In this document: in pieces, positions 1 to 5,886 of the stretch
Layout: every line of letters begins with the position of its first letter
How positions within the stretch are numbered: position 1 is the stretch's first letter
Translations under genes and position numbers: made by a program
Notes under the pieces: generated by a model
What the model saw: only the letters and a program-made list of their open reading frames with translations
Databases searched by the model: none
What the model was told of the DNA's origin: nothing
NCBI GenBank assembly: GCA_018902765.1
Contig: JAHIQC010000271.1
Coordinates: forward strand, 1-6,631
Origin: Actinomycetota bacterium
GTDB taxonomy: Bacteria; Actinomycetota; Coriobacteriia; Anaerosomatales; JAHIQC01
Direction: 5' to 3'
Length of the DNA: 6,631 nucleotides

Positions 1-1650
1 CAGTACAACACCTCCACCGCTGTGCACAACGGCTCAGGAGGGCTTGCCGACGGTAACGACGCGGCACATCACACGGACCCGTCGATGACGACCAAGGTCG
101 ATGGGACCACGTATGACACGGGTGGCAGCAACACGTGTGCGAGCTGTCACTCGGGCACGCTTGCCACCGCGCACGCGACCCCTCTTACCGGTTGGGCCAA
201 CACCTGTACGGGTTGTCACAACTCCACGCTGGCGACCAACGTGGCGCCCAACCAGGTCAAAACCGGATGGACCACGGATGACTGCGGTGACTGCCACGTG
301 GCAGGCGCGTCGGCCGTCAAGATACCGAACTTGCACTCCGTTTACGGTGCGGCGACCCATACGGCTACTGCGGGCACAGGCTGCACCCTGGGCGCCTGCC
401 ATGGGGGCACGACCGACGTCCGCGCGATTCACAACCGCACGTTCAAGAATGCTGGCGCAACCGGGCAGGGATGCGCGGCGGCTGGAAGCGACGCCAAGGG
501 CTCCAACCCGGCGTGCCACGCCGTCAACAAGGCAATGAACACCATCGGGACGATGAGTTGCGGCACGACCACTGGTCCTCAGACCACCAAGTGCCACGTT
601 TTGTACACAAGCAGTAACCACGTCCCGAGCCATGATATGTACGACGTCGCCAGCACGGCTGGACAGCTTGGCGCCGCCTCGTACTCCTACCATGGCACAG
701 GCTACACGCCCGAGACCTCGTGGGGATGCGGCGGGTGTCACTACACCGACCTCGTGAAGGAGCATGGTACGGCGGCCTCGGGCGGTGCCGGGCATACGAT
801 GGACAACGGAGGTTCCGGCTGTGGCGTATGCCACACGAATCAAGGCGGCACGGTTGGACTCAACGCCGACGATCCTGCCGTCATCCTAGCCATCACCGAC
901 GGCGTGCCGGCTACCGGTGACATGCGGTGCATCGCATGCCACAGTGCCGCCGCCGACAGCTCAAGCGGGATTCGCAAGCCGCACACCCAGACGACGAATG
1001 GCGCTGTTTCGACTGGCAGCCTAGTACTCTCGTCAGGGGATTTGCTCGATGAGTTCAAACGCACTGACACGAACTTGAGCGGCCACAACGCTATGGGCGG
1101 CATGAACGTCTACAAGGCAAGTCCGAGCGGTATCCCCTGGACAGCGGTCGGCTTCACTGGTACCAATCCGCGCACCAGCGCGGCATGGACCACGACGAGC
1201 ATGCTCTTGTGCTCGGACTGCCACCGCTACGACGCCAGCGACCCGCGTGTCGGCCCTCAGAACGCCCCCAACGCGACCTTTGTCATTCTGACCTCCGCAA
1301 CGACGACCACGACAGCCAGAGCATGGGCGGCCGGAAGTGCGCCGTACAACGTGGGTCCCACTGGCAGCGGAACGGCGAGGGGTCTGTGCGGCAACTGTCA
1401 CACCGACACCTACGCCGATCACGGCGGGTCGAGCCAGCACAGTCCATGTATCAACTGTCACACTGCTGTTCCACACACCTCGCCTCGTCCGCGGTTGACT
1501 ATTCGCAATACCGCTACAGCCCCGACCGACGTGGCACCGTACAAGACATCAACCGGTGGTCTTAACGTCAAGTCCGGCGCGGCCCCGACCAAGACCGGGT
1601 GCTGGAATACAGGGTGCGCTAGGCACAGCAATAACGCCTCCTACTGGTAG
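1..1650 (+). CDS. Multihaem c-type cytochrome, C-terminal part (5' end outside window)
   Basis: Exported multihaem electron-transfer protein, probably acting outside the cytoplasmic membrane; its redox partner is not visible. The frame is open from base 1, so the GTG at 22 is probably internal and the true start and signal peptide lie upstream. Numbering from the GTG as residue 1, there are nine canonical CXXCH sites with first Cys at 39, 62, 88, 236, 267, 303, 397, 456 and 476. Four further groups have odd spacing: CX4CH at 121-127, CX13CH at 151-166, CX10CH at 180-192, and CX4C followed by Ala-Arg-His at 527-535. Many other His (for example 51, 105, 113, 137, 200, 204, 248, 258, 321, 355, 467, 473) could be distal ligands. 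The chain is rich in Thr, Gly, Ala and Ser and poor in long hydrophobic stretches. It ends NNASYW with no membrane anchor or sorting signal. Stretches 308-396 and 401-455 lack Cys and may be linker or non-haem folds. Identity as a multihaem cytochrome is secure; subfamily and function are not. Confidence 0.93.
   Translation, partial: QYNTSTAVHNGSGGLADGNDAAHHTDPSMTTKVDGTTYDTGGSNTCASCHSGTLATAHATPLTGWANTCTGCHNSTLATNVAPNQVKTGWTTDDCGDCHVAGASAVKIPNLHSVYGAATHTATAGTGCTLGACHGGTTDVRAIHNRTFKNAGATGQGCAAAGSDAKGSNPACHAVNKAMNTIGTMSCGTTTGPQTTKCHVLYTSSNHVPSHDMYDVASTAGQLGAASYSYHGTGYTPETSWGCGGCHYTDLVKEHGTAASGGAGHTMDNGGSGCGVCHTNQGGTVGLNADDPAVILAITDGVPATGDMRCIACHSAAADSSSGIRKPHTQTTNGAVSTGSLVLSSGDLLDEFKRTDTNLSGHNAMGGMNVYKASPSGIPWTAVGFTGTNPRTSAAWTTTSMLLCSDCHRYDASDPRVGPQNAPNATFVILTSATTTTTARAWAAGSAPYNVGPTGSGTARGLCGNCHTDTYADHGGSSQHSPCINCHTAVPHTSPRPRLTIRNTATAPTDVAPYKTSTGGLNVKSGAAPTKTGCWNTGCARHSNNASYW
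130..297 (+). repeat. Degenerate tandem haem-binding module within the cytochrome
   Basis: Residues 37-58 and 60-83 (GTG at 22 = residue 1) share the pattern NTC-x2-CH-x2-TLAT followed by an Ala-Pro region and TGW. A third, weaker copy follows at about 84-92 and keeps only DCGDCH. The first Cys residues are 23 and then 26 residues apart. The DNA copies have diverged, so this is an old protein-level duplication rather than a recent tandem repeat. Confidence 0.6.
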
Positions 1651-1697
1651 GTTCACGGGGGCTTGGATGGACCGATCGAGGACATTTCATCATGATC

Positions 1698-1727
1698 GGC
1701 ACCCGGGAGGCTCGCCTCCCGGGTGCC
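1698..1727 (+). terminator. Perfect 13-bp GC-rich hairpin after the cytochrome gene, likely terminator
   Basis: Arms 1698-1710 and 1715-1727 are exact reverse complements closing on a CTCG tetraloop, each arm containing CCCGGG. It begins 48 bases after the cytochrome stop codon, where a transcript should end. No U-tract follows (the next bases are TCGGCATAATG), so it is not a textbook intrinsic terminator. It may work as a U-less terminator, as an mRNA 3'-end stabiliser, or with Rho. Two weaker hairpins follow: TCACC/GGTGA at 1753-1765 and AGGCC/GGCCT at 1773-1791. Confidence 0.6.
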
Positions 1728-1891
1728 TCGGCATAATGCCCACTCCGTACTCTCACCGTCGGTGAAGGGGTTAGGCCGCTTTTCGGGGCCTGAGCGCTTC
1801 AATATGGTTTCTCACAGAGCGAGCGCTTGCGCGTCCGCCTTCGATCAACCCACTACGCGCCAATGGGGCATCAGGCGCGGTGCTTCTTGTA

Positions 1892-1897
1892 TATACT
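1892..1897 (+). promoter_or_regulatory. Candidate -10 box (TATACT) for the resB-ccsA operon
   Basis: TATACT stands out in an otherwise GC-rich 287-base gap (1651-1937). Transcription would begin near 1904, giving a short leader before the TTG at 1938. No good -35 hexamer lies 16-18 bases upstream (the bases there read about CATCAG), so the promoter is weak or activator-dependent if real. It fits a separate transcript starting after the hairpin at 1698-1727. Confidence 0.35.
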
Positions 1898-1923
1898 GAG
1901 CGACGGTCCGGTCCGGTCGACCC

Positions 1924-1929
1924 GAAGAG
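1924..1929 (+). promoter_or_regulatory. Weak ribosome binding site deciding the resB start
   Basis: A purine run GAAGAG lies 8 bases before the TTG at 1938. It is a poor match to AAGGAGG, but the spacing is right. The in-frame alternatives, ATG 1863 and TTG 1827, would lie upstream of the transcription start predicted from the TATACT box. Confidence 0.35.
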
Positions 1930-1937
1930 CGATAACG

Positions 1938-3302
1938 TTGAAACTGCTGAGAGTCCTACGGTCACGTCGGCTCGCAATCGTCTTGCTTGTCGGTTTGACT
2001 TTGTACTCGTGGGTTGCGACATGGCTTACCCCCGGGCAGGCGCCTGCGTTCATGGCGCTCACCGAGGACCAGTTCCTTGGCCGCGTCGTAACGCTTCTCG
2101 GATTCGAACGCCCGTTCTCGTCACCGCTGTTTCTGGTTGTGATTGCACTGGTTGCTCTTTCCACCGCCGCGTGTGCGTGGGAGCGGAGCGCTGTGGCGTG
2201 GCGCGACCTGCGACCCAGCAAGTTCGCACGGTGCTCCGCTGAGGGCTTGGTAAACTCCCCGCAGTATGTTGTGGCTGTGGACAATCGGGCCTTCGACGCC
2301 GACAGCGTGGCTACGGCTGCATCAGCCGTATTGGGCAGGTTTCGGTTACAGCCGCGCTCCTCCGGTGACGTCATCATCGGCGTGGGTCAACCCTATGGGG
2401 TGGCGGGAAGCGCCCTATTCCACTGGGCCCTGGTGGGCGTGTTCGTCTTGGCGGGATTCGGCCACCTTGCCCGATACGAGGGCTATACGAACATGAGCGT
2501 CGGTAAGACCGTCCGCGACGTGGAGGATACGTACGGTTCAACCCTGACGAAGGGCGTGTTCGTAGGCGATGGCTTCTCGGGCCTCACGCTCCGTGTAACT
2601 GAAATAGACCTTGGGCTTGAGGATCAAGGCGTTGACCGAGGACCAGCTCCTCTCGTTCTTCTCTCGGACGGGAATCGGGAATTGAAACGGCAGTGGGTCT
2701 ACCCCAACAACCCCTTGCGATATGGTTCGTTGGTCGTTCACAACACCGGAGTACGACCTGTGTTCTTTGGCTCCATTCGGTCGGACGACTCAAGCGCATC
2801 AGAACAGGTCCTGCTCTACTTCGATTTCGAGTCCAAGGATCCTCGGGAGTTTGTGTTGACCGATGCATCAGGGGGCAGCACAACGGTGGCGGTGGCACCG
2901 ATCGGAGGACAGCGTGTGGCCGTGCTCGTGGGTGATCGGAGTACGGCAGATACGCCGACGGCTGGTGTGGGGGAGAGTGTTGAGCTAAGCCCAGGCCAGC
3001 GCCTCACGGTCGATGATCTGACGTACGCCGCACAGTTGCAGGTGGTAGACGACTGGACAGTACCTTGGCTGTACGCGATGTTCGTTCTGGGAATCCTGGG
3101 AGTGAGTGCTGCCGTCTTCATCCCGACTCGCACGGTTTGGATGACCATCGTCGAGACCAAGGAAGGCATGCCTGCGGTCCTCGCACTCAACGTAAGATAT
3201 AGATACCGTCGCAACGACCCCGCTTTTCCGCGCCAACTCCAGGAAGCGCTCACCCGCGCCATCGGCGATCCGTCAGCGACCCAGCGAGAGGATTCCCAAT
3301 GA
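1938..3302 (+). CDS. resB: ResB/Ccs1-family cytochrome c biogenesis protein (System II)
   Basis: Membrane partner of CcsA in System II cytochrome c maturation. In this family the complex carries haem across the membrane and attaches it to reduced Cys-X2-Cys-His sites outside. From TTG 1938 the product is 454 residues. It starts with KLLRVLRSRRLAIVLL, the charged-then-hydrophobic opening typical of ResB. TM segments are at about 12-30, 62-81, 156-176 and 376-396, with a large extracytoplasmic domain between TM3 and TM4 (about 177-375): the usual four-helix Ccs1 layout. His162 in TM3 (SALFHWALVG) fits the conserved transmembrane haem-ligand His of the family. The cytoplasmic tail is basic, then polar. 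The longer reading frame from TTG 1827 or ATG 1863 adds residues that do not look like ResB, so I chose 1938; this start is the least certain part. The stop overlaps the ccsA start by ATGA, indicating translational coupling. No ResA- or CcdA-like thiol-reducing partner is in the window. Confidence 0.88.
   Translation: MKLLRVLRSRRLAIVLLVGLTLYSWVATWLTPGQAPAFMALTEDQFLGRVVTLLGFERPFSSPLFLVVIALVALSTAACAWERSAVAWRDLRPSKFARCSAEGLVNSPQYVVAVDNRAFDADSVATAASAVLGRFRLQPRSSGDVIIGVGQPYGVAGSALFHWALVGVFVLAGFGHLARYEGYTNMSVGKTVRDVEDTYGSTLTKGVFVGDGFSGLTLRVTEIDLGLEDQGVDRGPAPLVLLSDGNRELKRQWVYPNNPLRYGSLVVHNTGVRPVFFGSIRSDDSSASEQVLLYFDFESKDPREFVLTDASGGSTTVAVAPIGGQRVAVLVGDRSTADTPTAGVGESVELSPGQRLTVDDLTYAAQLQVVDDWTVPWLYAMFVLGILGVSAAVFIPTRTVWMTIVETKEGMPAVLALNVRYRYRRNDPAFPRQLQEALTRAIGDPSATQREDSQ
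3286..3291 (+). promoter_or_regulatory. Ribosome binding site of ccsA, inside the resB 3' end
   Basis: GAGAGG lies 7 bases before ATG 3299 and within the last codons of resB. With the ATGA overlap it fixes the ccsA start and supports coupled translation of the two subunits. Confidence 0.65.
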
Positions 3303-4135
3303 ACCCGGTATTCGAGATTGCATTCGTGTGGGCCGCAATCGGCGCTTACGCGGCATCATCAGTCGCATTCACAATCGGTACCATCTTTGGCAAGCCGAAC
3401 ACCGAGACTCTTGCGCTGCGTCTCGCATGGCTCGGGCTCATCTTGCACGGCCTCGCCATCGCGTCACGCTGGGTGCGTGTCGGCCACGGGCCGTATCTCG
3501 GCTTCTATGAGGTCTCGTCATTGCTGGCGCTCATGACCGTTGCCGGCTTCCTTCTGGTGGTTCGCCGCTATCCGGGGGTCAAGATCGCCGGAGTCGCCGT
3601 CATGCCGATATCGTTTCTCATCCTCGGCGCATCTTTGCTCGTGAACACAGAGGCGCAAGCCGTGACCGGCAGTCTTGCGAGCTTCTGGCTCGTTATCCAT
3701 GTCATCTTCGCGAACCTGGCATTTGGTGCCTACGCGGTCTCGTTCGCGCTCGCAGTCGCGTTCCTGCTGAAAGACTCGGGCGCCGGGCGTAAGTATCAGG
3801 TGCTGCTCGATAAGTTCCCCGAACAAGACATCCTCGACGCCCTCACGTACAGGTTCGTCGGTGCGGGGTTTGTGTTCCAGACCGTTATGATCGCATCCGG
3901 TTCGATATGGGCCAACGAGGCTTGGGGACGCTACTGGGGCTGGGACCCGGTTGAGACATGGTCGCTCATCGCCTGGGCCATCTATGCGATCTACCTGCAC
4001 CTGACGCTTACACTGGGATGGCGCGAGCGCAAGGCTGCGTGGATTGCCGTCATCGCCCTGCCCGTGATCCTCTTCTCGCTCCTCGGCGTGCCGATTGCAT
4101 ACAACTCCATCCACGGGGCGTACTTGTCCCTCTAG
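3299..4135 (+). CDS. ccsA: CcsA/ResC cytochrome c haem lyase subunit (WWD domain; CcsB in some databases)
   Basis: Haem-handling core of the System II cytochrome c synthase, an integral membrane protein of 278 residues with about eight TM segments. The diagnostic tryptophan-rich WWD motif is at 209-221 (WGRYWGWDPVETW), followed by LIAWAIYAIYLH. In this family the WWD motif presents haem at the outer face of the membrane. Histidines sit where family ligands are expected: His134 before the motif (WLVIHV), His234 in the helix after it (YLH), and His272 near the C-terminus (NSIHGAY). His50 in TM2 is a further candidate. Length and motif order match free-standing CcsA rather than a CcsBA fusion. 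It overlaps resB by four bases, and the next gene follows 18 bases after its stop, so the three likely form one transcript. Naming varies: ResC in Bacillus, CcsA in plastids, CcsB in some automatic annotations. Confidence 0.95.
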   Translation: MNPVFEIAFVWAAIGAYAASSVAFTIGTIFGKPNTETLALRLAWLGLILHGLAIASRWVRVGHGPYLGFYEVSSLLALMTVAGFLLVVRRYPGVKIAGVAVMPISFLILGASLLVNTEAQAVTGSLASFWLVIHVIFANLAFGAYAVSFALAVAFLLKDSGAGRKYQVLLDKFPEQDILDALTYRFVGAGFVFQTVMIASGSIWANEAWGRYWGWDPVETWSLIAWAIYAIYLHLTLTLGWRERKAAWIAVIALPVILFSLLGVPIAYNSIHGAYLSL

Positions 4136-4153
4136 CCGTTCGCGAGGCGCTCC

Positions 4154-4531
4154 ATGTCGATACTCATAGTGTTCAATAACTACTTCCACGACCTGGCCAC
4201 CGGGGTCTTCTTTGGCTGTGCGGTCACCATGTGGGCCCTCGCGCGCTCGCTGCGGGCCGACCCGACGCGTGCCGAAGCGCTGGCACCCGCATACGCCGCG
4301 CTGACTCGTGCTTTGTGGATCGCCGTCGCATGGATTCTCATCGGGGGCATTCCGCGCACGATCTACTTTCCAGCCTATGAGTTCATCCCGGCACTCGGCA
4401 AGGGCATCGTACCAGCGCTCGTAGTCAAGCACGTGTTCATGTTTGCAGCCGTCGGCACCGGCATCGCAGCATGGCTCGCGGCTCGACGTGAGTTCGCCCA
4501 AAACGCCGCAGCGGACTCCTCCGGGTCGTAG
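4154..4531 (+). CDS. Small three-helix membrane protein of unknown function
   Basis: I do not recognise this 125-residue protein. Predicted TM helices are at about 14-31, 52-71 and 87-109. Positive residues (Arg31, Arg34, Arg39; Arg111, Arg112) suggest the N-terminus outside and the C-terminus inside. Two histidines, His12 (FHDLATG) at the start of helix 1 and His93 (VKHVFMF) early in helix 3, would then both lie toward the outer side of the membrane. This arrangement resembles small bis-His haem- or metal-binding membrane proteins in general, but no family assignment is made. GAGG at 4144-4147 is 6 bases before ATG 4154. The gene follows ccsA by 18 bases, so it is probably cotranscribed, and a role as accessory in haem delivery or cytochrome maturation is the natural guess. 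The last ~15 residues are polar (Ala/Asp/Ser). Being a real gene is well supported by position, ribosome site and helix pattern; function is inference. Confidence 0.8.
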   Translation: MSILIVFNNYFHDLATGVFFGCAVTMWALARSLRADPTRAEALAPAYAALTRALWIAVAWILIGGIPRTIYFPAYEFIPALGKGIVPALVVKHVFMFAAVGTGIAAWLAARREFAQNAAADSSGS

Positions 4532-4551
4532 CACCACCTCGCCGCATCCGA

Positions 4552-4557
4552 TACACT
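4552..4557 (+). promoter_or_regulatory. Weak candidate -10 box upstream of hisS
   Basis: TACACT lies in the 69-base gap (4532-4600) before hisS, and the AT-rich CTCTAAAG follows it. No convincing -35 is seen about 17 bases upstream (TAGCAC region). It could give hisS-aspS its own transcript, but read-through from the ccs genes is equally possible. The gap is too short for a T-box leader and shows no strong hairpin. Confidence 0.25.
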
Positions 4558-4579
4558 CTAAAGCCCGTACAACCTGCCG

Positions 4580-4587
4580 AGGAAAGG
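4580..4587 (+). promoter_or_regulatory. Ribosome binding site of hisS with long spacing
   Basis: AGGAAAGG is a good purine-rich site but sits 13 bases before ATG 4601, longer than the usual 5-10. The TTG at 4591 is in another frame, and no in-frame start lies between site and ATG, so 4601 remains the best start. Confidence 0.5.
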
Positions 4588-4600
4588 CGTTTGCATCCGC

Positions 4601-5872
4601 ATGGACGTTCGCGCACCCAAGGGCACCGTCGACATGCTACCCGAGGTCGCTTCGGCCTGGGAGCACATGACGCGCACAGCACAGACGCTGTTCGCGCGGT
4701 ACGGATACGAGCCGATCTACACCCCGATGTTCGAGCACACCGAGGTCTTTGAACGCGGCATCGGCGAGGCGACCGACATCGTCTCCAAGGAGATGTACAC
4801 ATTCGAGGACAAGGGTGGTCGCATGATCACCCTGCGCCCTGAGGGCACTGCGAGCGTCGTACGCTCCGCCCTCGAGCACAATCTCGTCCAGCAAGGCTCC
4901 TCGGCGAAGCTGTATTACGCGGGTCCGATGTTTCGCTACGAGCGCCCTCAGAAGGGGCGCCAGCGGCAGTTCTGGCAGATCGGCATCGAGTGCCTCGGCG
5001 CTGCAGATCCGAGCGTTGACGCCGAGGTGATCACGGTGTTGTGGCGCTTCTTCGAGACTATCGGGATCCCGGCGGCCAGCATGCGCCTGCTCATCAACTC
5101 GATGGGTGACGAGCACTGTCGCCCCGCGTACCGCGACAAAGTCGCCGCTCACATCCGAGAGCATTCTGCCGGCCTTTGCGAGGAGTGCAATCGTCGTGCG
5201 GACACGAATCCGCTACGTGCATTCGACTGCAAGAACCCCGCTTGCGCGACGATAATGGCGACTGCGCCGTTGTTGCGCGACGAGCTGTGCGATGAGTGCG
5301 CCGCGCACTACGCTGCGGTCAAGGTGCGTCTGGACATGCTCGGCATCCCGTATATCGAGGAACCAAAGCTGGTTCGTGGGCTCGACTATTACACACGAAC
5401 GGTGTTCGAGGTCCAGGCTGACGCTGGGCTGGGGTCCCAAAATGCCATTGGCGGCGGTGGGCGCTACGACCGCCTGTTCGAGGAGTATGGTGGCAAGCCG
5501 ACTCCCGGACTGGGCTTTGCTCTCGGATTCGAGCGCACGCTTCTGTGTATGGAGGCCGCCGGGGTGCAGGTGCCTGCGCTGCCGCGCTCGCAGGTATACG
5601 TCGCTCGCGTGAGCGATGATGTTGCCGAGGAGGTCTTCGGCATCACGCAGGCGCTTCGCGATGCGGGAGTGGCGGCCGAAATGGACCACCAGTCACGCTC
5701 GCTGAAGTCGCAGTTCAAGCAGGCCGATCGTTTGGGAGCGCAGTTCGTGGTCATATGTGGTCCCGAAGAGCTGGCCTGCGGCGAGGCGACAGTGCGCAAT
5801 ATGGGAACGAAAGAAGAATCGCGGGTTGCCGTGGCGGACCTTTCTGCCGCGCTTCGTGACCTGCTCGTCTAG
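4601..5872 (+). CDS. hisS: Histidyl-tRNA synthetase
   Basis: Class II aminoacyl-tRNA synthetase charging tRNA-His with histidine in the cytoplasm; 423 residues, normal for bacterial HisRS. It opens with the family start [10 protein letters not shown] (5-14), which supports ATG 4601. Motif 2 is at about 111-125 ([15 protein letters not shown], catalytic Arg112). The HisRS-specific block [14 protein letters not shown] is at 257-270, with Arg259 as the histidine-activating arginine. Motif 3 is [10 protein letters not shown] at 303-312. The C-terminal anticodon-binding domain spans about 331-423. The insertion region carries six Cys at 193, 196, 210, 215, 230 and 233 as two CXXC pairs flanking a CX4C, resembling a metal-binding knuckle. 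The catalytic core looks intact. It lies 69 bases after the small membrane protein gene and 14 bases before aspS, a tandem common in several bacterial phyla. Confidence 0.98.
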   Translation: MDVRAPKGTVDMLPEVASAWEHMTRTAQTLFARYGYEPIYTPMFEHTEVFERGIGEATDIVSKEMYTFEDKGGRMITLRPEGTASVVRSALEHNLVQQGSSAKLYYAGPMFRYERPQKGRQRQFWQIGIECLGAADPSVDAEVITVLWRFFETIGIPAASMRLLINSMGDEHCRPAYRDKVAAHIREHSAGLCEECNRRADTNPLRAFDCKNPACATIMATAPLLRDELCDECAAHYAAVKVRLDMLGIPYIEEPKLVRGLDYYTRTVFEVQADAGLGSQNAIGGGGRYDRLFEEYGGKPTPGLGFALGFERTLLCMEAAGVQVPALPRSQVYVARVSDDVAEEVFGITQALRDAGVAAEMDHQSRSLKSQFKQADRLGAQFVVICGPEELACGEATVRNMGTKEESRVAVADLSAALRDLLV

Positions 5873-5879
5873 GAAGAGG
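5871..5879 (+). promoter_or_regulatory. Strong ribosome binding site of aspS overlapping the hisS stop
   Basis: AGGAAGAGG shares its first two bases with the hisS TAG and ends 7 bases before ATG 5887. It fixes the aspS start and makes hisS-aspS a tight operon, with no room for a separate promoter between them. Confidence 0.7.
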
Positions 5880-5886
5880 CACACGT

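Noticed and set aside
34..843. Long minus-strand open frame (269 codons) opposite the cytochrome
   Set aside because: It is rich in Arg, Val and Gly, matches no motif, and lies exactly opposite a haem-motif coding frame; GC-rich coding DNA often gives such shadow frames.
1672..1699. Inverted repeat CCGATC/GATCGG just before the hairpin
   Set aside because: Arms are only six bases with a long spacer, and the right arm overlaps the stronger 13-bp stem; chance similarity is likely.
1556..1765. Small + strand frame (69 codons) crossing the cytochrome stop and the hairpin
   Set aside because: It runs through the cytochrome in another frame and through the terminator-like stem; its Pro/Arg/Gly-rich product has no recognisable feature.
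3518..4537. Minus-strand open frame of 339 codons opposite ccsA and the small membrane protein gene
   Set aside because: It is full of Arg, Glu, Asp, His and Gly, as expected for the antisense of hydrophobic helices, and has no domain or ribosome site I can see; the + strand genes have clear motifs.
4532..4600. Possible T-box riboswitch or attenuator before hisS
   Set aside because: The gap is only 69 bases, with no specifier stem, T-box sequence or terminator hairpin.
4437..5164. Minus-strand open frames across the hisS 5' half
   Set aside because: They overlap conserved HisRS motif 2 on the + strand and have Arg/Ser-rich, motif-free products.
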